This document shows positions 44,573 to 53,217 of a DNA stretch of 61,688 nt, piece after piece (position 1 is the first letter of the stretch; each line of letters opens with the position of its first letter). The notes below the pieces were generated by a model that made no database searches, was not told the DNA's origin, and worked only from the letters and a program-made list of their open reading frames with translations. This DNA is from Chthoniobacterales bacterium (GTDB lineage: Bacteria; Verrucomicrobiota; Verrucomicrobiia; Chthoniobacterales; JACTMZ01). Both the position numbers and the translations under genes were made by a program. Location: NCBI GenBank assembly GCA_014879535.1, contig JACSRX010000039.1, positions 1 to 61,688 on the forward strand, given 5' to 3'.

Positions 44573-45688
44573 CTAACGGATCAGGCCCCACCGGCCGATG
44601 AGGGGCCAGTAAACAAAGAGTCCGCGACCGACGACGTTCTGCTCCGGGACCGGGCCGAAATAGCGGCTGTCGCTGCTGTTGTAGCTGTTGTCGCCAAGGG
44701 CGAAGTAGGTCCCGGACGGGACTTTGTAGGTGTCGTCGGGCGATCCGAGGATCGGAAACACTCCGCCCCCCCCGCTGGAGTTCGAATAGCCGTTGTAGCC
44801 GTCGCGCATGGACATGACGCGCTGGAAAACGGGCAACCCGGCGACATGGCCGTCGATGAAAAGCCGGGGCGGGTCGATGCGCAGGGTCTGGCCGCCCAGG
44901 CCGGCGAGCCGCTTGATGTAGTATTGCGACCCCATGTCGGGGGCCACGATGATGCGGCGGATGCCGGTGGTCCGGAAAACGAACACATCGCCGGAATCCG
45001 GCCGCACGAAATTGTAGGAAAGCTTGTCCACGAAGAGCTGGTCGCCGCTGTCCGCGTGGCCCCGCACAATGGGAATCCCAGCGGTCACCCGGCGCCCGGT
45101 CTCGATCTTGAAGTCCCGTCGGACGACATCGAGCGGTGCCGGGACGGAATACGTGCGCCTGTGGGTGATGATCTCGGTCGAGGTGAAGAAGTGGAAGCGG
45201 TTGATCTCACGCAGGCCGACGATGGTGTCATCCTCCTCGGCAATGACGTCGATGTAGGTCCGGCCGCTCAGGAGGAATTCCGCCACGCGCACGGGGAGGG
45301 CCGGTGGCGGCTCGGTGGTCTGGGTGCCGGTGACCCCGTAGAGTGTCGGCTGCATCGAGCCCGTGGGGATCTTGAAAGGCTGGAGGAAGTAGGCGCGGAC
45401 GCCCAGGGCGATGACGAGGGCGACGAGGATGACCTCGGTGTTTTCGCGCAGACCGGCCAGCGGTTGGGCTGGCGCAGCCAGATCGAAGGTCTCGTGGAGC
45501 TTGGCTGCGGATTGTTCGATGTCCTCCCGCGACCTCTTCCGGAGGGCGACCTCAAGCCGCGTGATGCCCTCGTGCAGCGAGATCAGGTCCTGCTCGGGAA
45601 GGATGTCGCGGCGGTAGCGGATGAGTTTGCGCGCGGCCCGCAGGACCATTTCGGCCTCCTTGCGGTAGCGGGGGGTCAGGAAAAGCAT
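44573..45688 (-). CDS. lepB: signal peptidase I
   Basis: The 371-residue membrane protease cleaves signal peptides of exported proteins. The catalytic Ser is in PTGSMQPTL (about 112) and the Lys in FVDKLSYNF (about 222). The box E region is GDNSYNSSDSRYFGPV, followed by VGRGLFVYWP. An extra domain of about 80 residues lies between Ser and Lys. The N-terminus is a cytosolic helical extension of about 85 residues, then a single membrane helix, unlike the two-helix E. coli enzyme. It is divergent from the nucleosidase (103 bp between starts). Confidence 0.9.
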   Translation of the reverse strand: MLFLTPRYRKEAEMVLRAARKLIRYRRDILPEQDLISLHEGITRLEVALRKRSREDIEQSAAKLHETFDLAAPAQPLAGLRENTEVILVALVIALGVRAYFLQPFKIPTGSMQPTLYGVTGTQTTEPPPALPVRVAEFLLSGRTYIDVIAEEDDTIVGLREINRFHFFTSTEIITHRRTYSVPAPLDVVRRDFKIETGRRVTAGIPIVRGHADSGDQLFVDKLSYNFVRPDSGDVFVFRTTGIRRIIVAPDMGSQYYIKRLAGLGGQTLRIDPPRLFIDGHVAGLPVFQRVMSMRDGYNGYSNSSGGGGVFPILGSPDDTYKVPSGTYFALGDNSYNSSDSRYFGPVPEQNVVGRGLFVYWPLIGRWGLIR

Positions 45689-45791
45689 GGAAGGTTCGGC
45701 GGCAGGGGCGGCAGTTTCCACGGAGCGGCCGGAAAAGGCAATGCCGGCGGAAAGGATGGGCGTGCGGGGAGAATTTTGCTCTGTTGTGGGG

Positions 45792-46370
45792 ATGAAGTTG
45801 CACCGCGACATTTCCCTGGATCTCCCGCTGCTGGTCGTCGCCTTGGAGGAGGAAGCCACCCATCTCCACGTCAGCGAACTGCCGGTGCTGGTCACGGGTG
45901 TGGGCAAGATCTGCGCGGCGTCGGCGCTCTCCGCGGTGCTGTCCCGGCGCAGGCCCTCGCGGCTGGTCAACCTCGGGACGGCGGGCGCCCTCAAGGACGG
46001 CTTGGCGGGAACCCATGTGGTCGGACGGGTCATCCAGCATGATTTCGACGACAGGGGCATCCATGCGCTGACCGGGGAACACTTCGGCGCGCCCATCGAT
46101 CTGGGAGGCGCCGGGCCGGTGCTGGCGTCGGGTGATGCTTTCATCAATGACACGGAGGCGAGGGTCCGTCTGGCGGCGCGGGCCGACTTGGTCGACATGG
46201 AGGGATACGCCGTGGCGCGCGTGGCACGGGAGTTCGGGCTCGAGGTGATGCTGGTCAAGGAAATCAGCGACGGCGCCTCGGAGGGGGCGGGCCGCAGTTG
46301 GAAACAGGCCGTGGACGACTGCGCGGAGCGCCTCGGGGCGTGGGTGCGCCGGGAGTTGCTGGGTGCTTGA
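45792..46370 (+). CDS. nucleosidase (nucleoside phosphorylase fold)
   Basis: The 192-residue protein has the PNP/MtnN fold: LVTGVGKICAASALS near the N-terminus, NLGTAGAL, and the base/ribose-binding VDMEGYAVARVA, with the catalytic Asp in KEISDGAS. It is shorter than MTA/SAH nucleosidase (about 230). The first strand LPLLVVALEEEA is retained. Candidates are methylthioadenosine/S-adenosylhomocysteine nucleosidase or futalosine hydrolase; the sequence alone does not decide. Confidence 0.75.
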   Translation: MKLHRDISLDLPLLVVALEEEATHLHVSELPVLVTGVGKICAASALSAVLSRRRPSRLVNLGTAGALKDGLAGTHVVGRVIQHDFDDRGIHALTGEHFGAPIDLGGAGPVLASGDAFINDTEARVRLAARADLVDMEGYAVARVAREFGLEVMLVKEISDGASEGAGRSWKQAVDDCAERLGAWVRRELLGA

Positions 46371-46403
46371 CGCGGGGGCGCGCGGGACGGACGTTCGGAG
46401 CCT

Positions 46404-46619
46404 ATGAAAATCGACGCTTACACCCGAATCGTGCTCACCGTCATCGCCGGCTGCCTTGTTTACATGGTGGCCAAGGACTTGGTTCTTGTTCCCTCGGCCC
46501 ATGCCCAAGTCACGGATGCCGTCACGGCGGTAAACATCGTGCAGGTGGCCGGTTCGCCCGTCGTGGGGCCCCGGGACAGCAATTTCGAGACGGCGCTCCC
46601 CGTGCGCGTGCTGCAATAG
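46404..46619 (+). CDS. small exported/membrane protein of unknown function
   Basis: The 71-residue protein starts MKIDAYTRIVLTVIAGCLVY with a single hydrophobic helix and then a short polar domain ending PVRVLQ. Similar proteins with the MKIDAYT start are widespread as hypotheticals in several phyla, as far as I recall. The ...PSAHAQ segment could be a cleavage site. It lies 18 bp before sufS on the same strand. Confidence 0.65.
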   Translation: MKIDAYTRIVLTVIAGCLVYMVAKDLVLVPSAHAQVTDAVTAVNIVQVAGSPVVGPRDSNFETALPVRVLQ

Positions 46620-46637
46620 CACAGTCCTTTCCGACCG

Positions 46638-47867
46638 GTGACAGATGCCCTCGACACCGCGCGCGTCCGCGCGGATTTCCCCATCCTCGGCCTCGAGGTC
46701 AACGGGCGTCCGTTGGTCTATCTGGACAACGCGGCGACATCGCAGAAGCCGGAGGCCGTGCTGCGCGCCATCGGAGAGTTCTACGAACGGCACAACGGCA
46801 ACATCCACCGCGGGGTCCACTACCTGAGCCAGGCGGCCACGGATGCCTATGACCGGGCGCGGTTGCGGGTGGCCGCATTCCTCGGGGCCTCCGACCCGTC
46901 GGAGATCATTTTTGTCCGCGGGGCCACGGAGGGCATCAATCTCGTCGCCCACGGCTTGTCGCAGGTGTGGCTGCGTCCGGGGGATGAAATCCTCCTCACG
47001 CGCATGGAGCATCATGCGAACATCGTGCCGTGGCAGGTGGCCGCGGAGCGGACCGGGGCCGGGATCGTCGTGGCCGATGTGACGCCGGAGGGGACGCTCG
47101 ATCTGGAGGATTTGGAGCGCAAGATCACGCCGCGGACACGGGTGGTCGGGATTGTGCATGTCTCCAATGCCCTCGGCACGGTCAACCCGGTGGCGGACAT
47201 CATCCGGCGCGCCCACGAGGTGGGGGCGGTGGTTTTGTTGGACGGCTGCCAGTCCGCCCCCCATTTCCACGTGGATGTGCGGGAGCTTGATTGCGATTTC
47301 TTCGTGTTCTCGGGACACAAACTTTGCGGTCCGACCGGCATCGGCGTGCTTTACGGCAAGCGGGAATGGCTTGAGCTGCTTCCGCCCTACCAGACCGGCG
47401 GGGACATGATCGGGCGTGTGTCCTTCGAGGAGGGCACGACGTTCCGCGGGGCTCCGGAAAAGTTCGAGGCGGGCACCCCGGACATCGCCGGGGCGATCGG
47501 TTTGGCGGCGGCCATCGATTACCTCGGGGAGCTCGGCACGAAGCCGATCGAGGCGGCCGAGCAGGCTTTGCTGCGATACGTCACGCCACGCCTGAGGGAA
47601 ATTCCCGGCCTGAAGATCTACGGCGAAGGCCCGGAGAAGGGGCCCGTGGTTTCGTTCACGATGGAAGGGGTTCATCCGCACGACATCGGCACCATCCTCG
47701 ACAGCGAGGGGATTGCCGTCCGGGCGGGACACCATTGCGCGCAGCCGCTGATGAAATTTTACGGGATTCCGGGCACGGCGCGGGCATCGTTCGCATTCTA
47801 CAACACCAAGGCGGAGACCGACGTGCTGGTTGCGTCCCTGCGCAAAATCGCCAAGATGTTCGCCTGA
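46638..47867 (+). CDS. sufS: cysteine desulfurase SufS
   Basis: The 409-residue PLP enzyme takes sulfur from cysteine for Fe-S cluster assembly. Diagnostic elements are YLDNAATSQKP, HRGVHYLS, TRMEHHANIVPW, the PLP Lys in SGHKLCGPTGIG (about 226) and the catalytic Cys in RAGHHCAQPLM (about 366). The short loop around the Cys marks it as type II (SufS), which needs a sulfur acceptor. The start is GTG at 46638. The sufU acceptor gene overlaps its stop (TGATG). No sufBCD genes are in the window. Confidence 0.95.
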   Translation: MTDALDTARVRADFPILGLEVNGRPLVYLDNAATSQKPEAVLRAIGEFYERHNGNIHRGVHYLSQAATDAYDRARLRVAAFLGASDPSEIIFVRGATEGINLVAHGLSQVWLRPGDEILLTRMEHHANIVPWQVAAERTGAGIVVADVTPEGTLDLEDLERKITPRTRVVGIVHVSNALGTVNPVADIIRRAHEVGAVVLLDGCQSAPHFHVDVRELDCDFFVFSGHKLCGPTGIGVLYGKREWLELLPPYQTGGDMIGRVSFEEGTTFRGAPEKFEAGTPDIAGAIGLAAAIDYLGELGTKPIEAAEQALLRYVTPRLREIPGLKIYGEGPEKGPVVSFTMEGVHPHDIGTILDSEGIAVRAGHHCAQPLMKFYGIPGTARASFAFYNTKAETDVLVASLRKIAKMFA

Positions 47868-48310
47868 TGTCCGAGCTGGCCGACCTTTACCAGGAGATCA
47901 TCCTGGATCACAACCGCCGTCCGCGGAATTACCGCGACATGCCGGAGTGCACCTGTTCGGCGGAGGGCAACAACCCGCTCTGCGGGGATGAAGTGAAGGT
48001 GTTCGTTCGGGTGGATGAAGGGAAGTTGTCCGACGTGTCGTTTCTCGGCCAGGGGTGCGCGATCTCGAAGGCTTCGGCGTCGCTCATGACGGCCAAGACC
48101 AGGGGTCGCAGCGGCGCGGAAGCGAGGAATCTGGCCACGGAGGTGCGCACCATGCTGCTCGGACCGGAGGAAGCGCCTCCCTCGGGCTTGGGGGATATCG
48201 TCGCCTTGTCCGGTGTGCGCAAATTCCCCGCCCGCATCAAATGCGCCATGCTGCCGTGGCACGCGCTGGAGGCCGCGCTCGATGGACAGCAGACCGCGAC
48301 AACCGAGTAA
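47867..48310 (+). CDS. sufU: sulfur acceptor protein SufU
   Basis: The 147-residue protein receives persulfide from SufS. It has the three conserved Cys regions: NNPLCGDEV, GQGCAISKASASLM and RIKCAMLPWHAL. The insertion of about 20 residues between the second and third Cys, which separates SufU from IscU, is present. It overlaps sufS by one base, so they are cotranscribed and coupled. Confidence 0.93.
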   Translation: MSELADLYQEIILDHNRRPRNYRDMPECTCSAEGNNPLCGDEVKVFVRVDEGKLSDVSFLGQGCAISKASASLMTAKTRGRSGAEARNLATEVRTMLLGPEEAPPSGLGDIVALSGVRKFPARIKCAMLPWHALEAALDGQQTATTE

Positions 48311-48355
48311 GCAGATCCGCGTGCTCCGTCGCAGGGCACGGCAGAGGCGGCTGGC

Positions 48356-49108
48356 CTACTTGCGGCGCCGCCACCGCCACGCAGCCAGCGCGCACATCCC
48401 GCCCATCAAAAGCGTTGCGGTCGTCGGTTCCGGCACCGCATCCACAATTTGAAACGCCGACACTTGCAGCACATCATTTGGTGTTGCCAGGGAAATGGTG
48501 AAGGAACCCGCGGTCAGGTCGGTGAAAAGATAATAGTTGGCGTTGGTCGTCGCGCTTCCCGAGTTGGTGCCCACCGCCTGGGTGTAGGTGTAGGGCGTGC
48601 CGGAGTTGCCATCGACATAACCAGCGTCGAGCGAGTTTGGCGTCAGCCCGTAGTAGGTCGTCCCATCCACTGTCACCTCATGCGTGCGGCCCGGGAGAAC
48701 CGAACTGATGTAAAGGATCACATTGTAAGTTGCATACGGCACTCCGTTGATCGTGAGTTGCGGTGCCGCCCCTCCAAGCCACAGGTAGCTGTTATTCAGC
48801 AATTCATCCCCACCCGCCACCAAAGAGGCTATCTGGAGGGTCGGAAATCCCATCCCGTCGGCATAGGTCAGTTGCGCCGTCGTCGCGGCGCCGGTGCTGT
48901 CTGTCAGCGTCAGATTCGTCATGGCGCTGTTCGTCACGTCCATCCAGTTGGTCTGCGGCACGACGCCCGCACTTGCCATCGGTCCGATTTCCCCCGCAAA
49001 CCCCAGGGCGGGGCTTCCGAAGTTGACGCCGATCGATGCGGCGTGGGTGGAGACGGCGGCAGCGCCCGCAAAGGCTGCAGCGAAGAGGAGACGCAGCAGG
49101 GTTTTCAT
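48356..49108 (-). CDS. PEP-CTERM secreted protein
   Basis: The 250-residue protein has a signal peptide (MKTLLRLLFAAAFAGAAAVS) and ends with a PEP-CTERM sorting signal: VPEPTTATLLMGG, a hydrophobic helix and an RWRRRK tail. This is recognised by an exosortase, which removes the tail as the protein is delivered to the cell surface. No exosortase is in the window. The mature part is a beta-rich domain (N-V-ILYISSVLPGRTHEVTVDG) similar to many secreted Verrucomicrobiota proteins; no enzyme motif. It is convergent with sufU. Confidence 0.85.
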   Translation of the reverse strand: MKTLLRLLFAAAFAGAAAVSTHAASIGVNFGSPALGFAGEIGPMASAGVVPQTNWMDVTNSAMTNLTLTDSTGAATTAQLTYADGMGFPTLQIASLVAGGDELLNNSYLWLGGAAPQLTINGVPYATYNVILYISSVLPGRTHEVTVDGTTYYGLTPNSLDAGYVDGNSGTPYTYTQAVGTNSGSATTNANYYLFTDLTAGSFTISLATPNDVLQVSAFQIVDAVPEPTTATLLMGGMCALAAWRWRRRK

Positions 49109-49128
49109 GGTTGACGGCCTTCCTCACC

Positions 49129-49155
49129 TGCCATTTGAAAATGGCAAGTCTTTTT
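49129..49155 (-). promoter_or_regulatory. leader hairpin upstream of PEP-CTERM gene
   Basis: A perfect 7-bp stem TGCCATT/AATGGCA (49129-49135, 49140-49146) with loop TGAA lies 20 bp upstream of the start at 49108. On the plus strand it is followed by TCTTTTT, but no plus-strand gene ends nearby, so a role in the leader of the minus-strand mRNA is more likely than termination. Confidence 0.35.
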
Positions 49156-49338
49156 GCCTTCCATTTCCCAAGTCGGCAAAACCTTCGGGGAGTCTGGGGG
49201 GCTTGAGGGGCGGAAGGCAACAATCCGCGAGCCGAAGGTCTTCGTTCGGGTGGACGACGGGGCGCAGCTTGATCACGCCCGGCCGGACGGGGTTGCCTTG
49301 GAGATTGGAGGGGGCAAAAGCCGGAGTTTGCCGGGGTT

Positions 49339-49902
49339 TCACCGGGACGAGTCGCAGCCGCATGACGCCCGGTTCCATGGCATCCGGGCCAGGACGTTCA
49401 GCATGGGGCAGATGCCGGTGATGCCGGAGAAGACGAGGCCGCATCCCATGAAGAGGGGGATCCAGACGAATGACGGGTTCACGGTGAGCGCAAGGAGCGC
49501 GCCGATGAGGATGAAGGTTCCGGCGACGGTGCGCATCTGGCGGTCGAGTGGGAGCACTTTGCGTCCGCGCCGCTGGATGGGAAGCCCGGCGGCCGCCCAC
49601 GCATCGGTGCCGCCTTCGACGACGACGGGGCGTCCGGCACCGGCTTGGAGGAGCAACTCCGCGGCCTGTGTGGCACGGACTCCGGACTTGCAGAGGAGGT
49701 AAACGGGGGTGTCTGCCGCATCAAGCGAGGCGAGGAAACGCTGTGGGTCGAGATCCTGCAAAGGCAGGGATTTCGCGCCCTCGGCGTGCACCGATTCGTA
49801 TTCCCCGGCGGTGCGGACATCGAGGACGATCAGCCCGGGGTTGTCCCGCCAAAGGGCGGCAAGTTCGGCGGCCTTCACGGTGGAAAGAGGGATGGCTTCC
49901 AT
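49339..49902 (-). CDS. rhodanese-domain protein with DUF2892 membrane domain
   Basis: The 187-residue protein has an N-terminal rhodanese domain (about 1-110): IVLDVRTAGEYESVHAEGA, the catalytic Cys in YLLCKSGVRA, and VVEGGTDAW. A DUF2892 domain follows, with two membrane helices (TFILIGALLALTV and FVWIPLFMGCGLVFSGITG) and a CPM motif. Such fusions move sulfane sulfur, usually with sulfide or thiosulfate metabolism, with the catalytic domain in the cytosol. It has no sulfur-oxidation neighbours here; a short intergenic region separates it from the divergent SMP-30 gene. Confidence 0.88.
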   Translation of the reverse strand: MEAIPLSTVKAAELAALWRDNPGLIVLDVRTAGEYESVHAEGAKSLPLQDLDPQRFLASLDAADTPVYLLCKSGVRATQAAELLLQAGAGRPVVVEGGTDAWAAAGLPIQRRGRKVLPLDRQMRTVAGTFILIGALLALTVNPSFVWIPLFMGCGLVFSGITGICPMLNVLARMPWNRASCGCDSSR

Positions 49903-50015
49903 GACGCACCACGTTACCGCAGCTCGGGGTTCGGCGCAAATATTACTTTACGGCAATATATGAACGTATGAAGGTTTTTCGTTCCGTGGAAGGTGTGTCC
50001 GGGTAAAGTCCGGTC

Positions 50016-50897
50016 ATGCGAGAAACAGCGGCGGAGTGCGTCTTGTCGGCGAGGGCGGTTTTGGGGGAGGGGGCCTGCTGGTTCGCGGAGGAGCAAAGGC
50101 TGTATTGGGTGGACATCCTGCGCTGCGAGGTGCACCGCTTCGATCCGGTGACCGGCAAGGACGTGGTCCGCAAGACGCCGTGCCATGTTTCGCTGGTGCA
50201 GCCGACGACGCGGGGCGACCTCGTGCTGGGCACGCGCGACGGGATTGCGCGGATGGATTTCGAGACGGGGAAGTTTGTCGTGCTGTGCGATCCGGAGGCG
50301 CAGATTCCGGGCAACCGCTTCAACGACGGGAAGCCGGACCCGCGGGGGCGTCTCTTCGCAGGGTCGATCGCCTACGACGGCTCGGACAAGAAGGCGAACC
50401 TGTGGAGGATCGAGCCGGATTTGACGTTCACCCGCCTGATCGACCATGCCGGCAATTCCAACGGCCTCGGCTGGTCGCCGGATCAGAAGACGTTCTACTG
50501 GACCGACACAAAAACCGGGTGCGTGTTCGCGTTTGATTATGATGCAATCCACGGGGACATCACCAACCGCCGGGTGGCGGTCGAGGTGGACAAATCGGTC
50601 GGGCGTCCGGACGGACTGACGGTGGACGCCGAGGGTTTTCTCTGGACAGCGCTGTGGGGAGGTCACGGGGTGGCACGGTGGAATCCTGCGAATGGCGAGC
50701 TTGTGGAGAAGGTGACGTGCCCGGTGCCGTATGTGACGTGCCCGAGCTTCGGGGGTCCGGATTTGGATGTGCTCTATTGCACGACCGCGCAGAAGGGGCG
50801 GGATGAGATGGAGCCGACGCCGGAGGCGGAAGCGGGCAACATTTTTGCGGCGCGCCCGGGGGTGAAGGGGCTGCCGGGATTCGCGTTTGCGGGGTGA
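50016..50897 (+). CDS. SMP-30/gluconolactonase-family lactonase
   Basis: The 293-residue six-bladed propeller has the family landmarks LGEGACWFAEEQRLYWVDI, NRFNDGKPDPRGRLFAGS, the metal-ligand Asn in AGNSNGLGWS and the Asp in GRPDGLTVDAEG. These bind the divalent metal of lactonases such as gluconolactonase or regucalcin. The substrate is probably a sugar lactone. It is a single gene with 113 bp before its start and convergent with the PCMT gene. Confidence 0.9.
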   Translation: MRETAAECVLSARAVLGEGACWFAEEQRLYWVDILRCEVHRFDPVTGKDVVRKTPCHVSLVQPTTRGDLVLGTRDGIARMDFETGKFVVLCDPEAQIPGNRFNDGKPDPRGRLFAGSIAYDGSDKKANLWRIEPDLTFTRLIDHAGNSNGLGWSPDQKTFYWTDTKTGCVFAFDYDAIHGDITNRRVAVEVDKSVGRPDGLTVDAEGFLWTALWGGHGVARWNPANGELVEKVTCPVPYVTCPSFGGPDLDVLYCTTAQKGRDEMEPTPEAEAGNIFAARPGVKGLPGFAFAG

Positions 50898-50949
50898 GAC
50901 CCATCCGATCCGGCGCCCACCCCTGACGATGTCGGAGTGGTGGGGACGG

Positions 50950-51717
50950 TCAACGCGATCGCTCGGCTTCGCCGGTCATCGGGACGAAGCGGACGGGGAG
51001 GACGGACTGTTTCTCGACCATGCCATCCTGCTTGCGCAGGAGGATGAGATCCTGGTTCAGGCCGGCGCCGACGGGGATGATCATGCGTCCGCCCTCGCGG
51101 AGCTGGGCGACGAGATCGGGCGGGATCCGGTCGGGGGCGCAGGTCACGATGATGGCATCGAAGGGGGCATGTTCCGGCCAGCCTCGGTAGCCGTCCGCAT
51201 GGAGGACATGGGCATTCTCGTAACCGAGCCGCTCGAGGTTTTGCCGGGCCATCTCGGCGAGGGGGGCGACGATTTCGACCGTGTAAACCTCGGCACCCGC
51301 CTCGGCGAGAACGGCAGCTTGGTATCCGGAGCCCGCGCCGATCTCGAGGATCTTCTCGCCGGGCTCGGGACGGATCGCCTCGGTCATGAAGGCCACGATG
51401 TAGGGCTGGGAGATGGTTTGTCCGTGGCCGAGGGGCAGCGGGTAGTCGGAATAGGCCTCCTCCCGGAGGCGCAGGGGCACGAATTCATGGCGGGGGACGG
51501 CGCGCATGGCCGCAAGCGTGGCGGGATCGGTGATGCCGCGGGCTTCAATCTGGTCTTTCAACATGGCTTCGCGTTGCGCAGTGAGGTCGTGGCTTGGGGT
51601 ATCTGCTTTCGTGCAACCAAGGAGAAGGGTGCCGCATGCGAACGAGGAGGTTGTCCGCCTAACCCAACGCCGGATCGGCGGCCATCCCGGGCTCCGGTTG
51701 TGCCTCGTGTTCTCCAT
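50950..51717 (-). CDS. pcm: protein-L-isoaspartate O-methyltransferase, lipoprotein-like
   Basis: The 255-residue protein has the SAM motif ILEIGAGSGYQAAVLAE (about 124), the active-site region SDYPLPLGHGQTISQPYIV and DRIPPDLVAQLREGGRMI, all typical of PCMT, which repairs isoaspartyl residues. From the ATG at 51717 it carries a basic stretch and a hydrophobic run ending SFACGTLLLGC, a plausible lipobox, so it may be exported. That start overlaps dus by 59 bp. The next in-frame ATG, within EAMLKDQIEARG, would give a cytosolic form of about 205 residues. Last gene of a four-gene operon. Confidence 0.8.
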   Translation of the reverse strand: MENTRHNRSPGWPPIRRWVRRTTSSFACGTLLLGCTKADTPSHDLTAQREAMLKDQIEARGITDPATLAAMRAVPRHEFVPLRLREEAYSDYPLPLGHGQTISQPYIVAFMTEAIRPEPGEKILEIGAGSGYQAAVLAEAGAEVYTVEIVAPLAEMARQNLERLGYENAHVLHADGYRGWPEHAPFDAIIVTCAPDRIPPDLVAQLREGGRMIIPVGAGLNQDLILLRKQDGMVEKQSVLPVRFVPMTGEAERSR

Positions 51718-52708
51718 GGACGGTATTTTCGTGCCAATGACGGATGGCGGCAAGTCCCTCCGGGGTGTCCACGGCACCGAAGCGGCGACGGAGCTCGCGG
51801 CTGGCGGGGAGTCCGCGCGAGTAGGCCATGAGGCGCGAGCGCATGGCGTGCATGCCTTTCACGGGTTGGTGCCAACGGATGAGCTCCTCGCGGCAATGTT
51901 CCTCGATCAAGTCCCAACGGTCGGCAAGGGTCGGTGCCAGCGGGGCGGCTTCGCCGCGGAAGGCCGCGCGGATTTCCTGGAAAATCCAAGGGCTGGTCAT
52001 GGCCGCGCGGCCGATCATCAGGCCGGAAACGGGCGCCGCGGCCCAGCGCCGGAGGGCGGTTTCGGCGCTGGCGATGTCGCCGTTGCCGATCACGGGGATC
52101 TGCACGGCCCCGGCGGCGGCGGCGATGACATCCCAGTCGGCCTCGCCGGAGTATCCCTGCGCGCGGGTGCGTCCGTGGATGGTCAGGCGCCGGATGCCGG
52201 AGTCCTCGAGGCGTCGCGCGTTGTCGGTCGCATTCACCGTGGCGGCATCCCAACCGGTGCGGATCTTCGCGGTCACGGGCAGGGGGGCCACGGCGCGGAC
52301 GATGGTGCCGGCGATGGAGGCGAGGAGCGCGGCGTCGCGGAGCAGGGCGGACCCGCCGTTCTTGCACACGACCTTGTTGACGGGGCATCCGAAGTTGATG
52401 TCGATGAAGTCGGGCTTCACCCACTCGACCACGGCGACGGCGCCGCGTGCGAGGTGGTCCGGGTCGGCGCCGAAGAGCTGCACGCCGAGCGGGCGTTCCT
52501 CCGGCGTGAACTCCACGTAGTGGCCGGTGCGCTCGTTGCGGTGGAGGATGCCGTCGGCCGAGACGAATTCGGTGGTGAGGATGTCGGCCCCGCGTTTTTT
52601 GCAGATGCGGCGGAAGACCGAGTTGGTCACGCCGGCCATCGGCGCGAGGAAGAGCACGGGCTGCTCGGGGCGGCGGGTGAATCCGGCGGGCTGCGGGAGG
52701 GCGCTCAT
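51659..52708 (-). CDS. tRNA-dihydrouridine synthase
   Basis: The 349-residue flavoenzyme reduces uridine in the tRNA D-loop. Landmarks are LAPMAGVTNSVFR, VQLFGADP, the catalytic Cys in FGCPVNKV (about 105), the Lys in TAKIRTGW, HGRTRAQGYSG and VIGNGDI. This is the TIM-barrel Dus family (DusB/DusC-like); the subtype cannot be decided. It lies 13 bp after the upstream unknown gene in the operon lptF/G - unknown - dus - pcm. Confidence 0.93.
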   Translation of the reverse strand: MSALPQPAGFTRRPEQPVLFLAPMAGVTNSVFRRICKKRGADILTTEFVSADGILHRNERTGHYVEFTPEERPLGVQLFGADPDHLARGAVAVVEWVKPDFIDINFGCPVNKVVCKNGGSALLRDAALLASIAGTIVRAVAPLPVTAKIRTGWDAATVNATDNARRLEDSGIRRLTIHGRTRAQGYSGEADWDVIAAAAGAVQIPVIGNGDIASAETALRRWAAAPVSGLMIGRAAMTSPWIFQEIRAAFRGEAAPLAPTLADRWDLIEEHCREELIRWHQPVKGMHAMRSRLMAYSRGLPASRELRRRFGAVDTPEGLAAIRHWHENTVHGEHEAQPEPGMAADPALG

Positions 52709-52721
52709 GGCGCGGCGTGCG

Positions 52722-53210
52722 TCAGGCGGCCTCGCCGAGAAGGGCGCTCACCTCACGCTGCACCTCGGGGACCTGATCCAGGCTGAGGCGCGGGTTGGGG
52801 ATGAGGAAGGTCTCGCCGCTCTGCGCGTGCTCGTAAACCAGCACATCTGGATCCTCGCTCGGCATCGGCTTGAGCAGGCGTTTGCGCTCGAGCATGAGGG
52901 CGAGGATGTAGCGGGCGTTGCGGGTGGAATCGGCGTTCTCCGCGATGAGGCGGCGGAGGATGCTCTCGGCGTCCTGCTTGGCCAGCGGCTCGGGGGGGGG
53001 CGGCGGGGGCATCTCGAACTTCGAGCGCCAGAACGAGAACGGGCGCGGTTCGGGGGGGAGCCCCGCCCAAGCATCCTCGCTGACATCCTCACGGCGGAAG
53101 CCGCCGCCGTCGCGGTAGAGTGCGGTGAAGAAAAACTCGCCGTCCCGGAAGGGGCGCTGCGTCAGGGTGCAGATGTCGGAACGTTTGCGGATTTCCCAGT
53201 CTTGGTTCAT
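52722..53210 (-). CDS. conserved hypothetical protein
   Basis: The 162-residue soluble protein starts MNQDWEIRKRSDICTLTQRP, contains a run of prolines (about 68-73) and two conserved-looking regions, one with C-x-x-T-x-x-x-F-x-x-GE-x-F-x-[ST]-x-[LI] and one with a long helix (RNARYILALMLERKRLLKPM) before YEH and FLIPNP. I recall similar proteins as hypotheticals in Verrucomicrobiota next to lptF/G and dus. The first segment could be a small zinc-ribbon relic. No function can be assigned. Confidence 0.7.
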   Translation of the reverse strand: MNQDWEIRKRSDICTLTQRPFRDGEFFFTALYRDGGGFRREDVSEDAWAGLPPEPRPFSFWRSKFEMPPPPPPEPLAKQDAESILRRLIAENADSTRNARYILALMLERKRLLKPMPSEDPDVLVYEHAQSGETFLIPNPRLSLDQVPEVQREVSALLGEAA

Positions 53211-53217
53211 GGCGTGC

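Noticed and set aside
49129-49155. Terminator on the plus strand
   Set aside because: The stem and T run look suitable, but no plus-strand gene ends before it; the nearest plus gene ends at 48310 beyond the opposite-strand PEP-CTERM gene.
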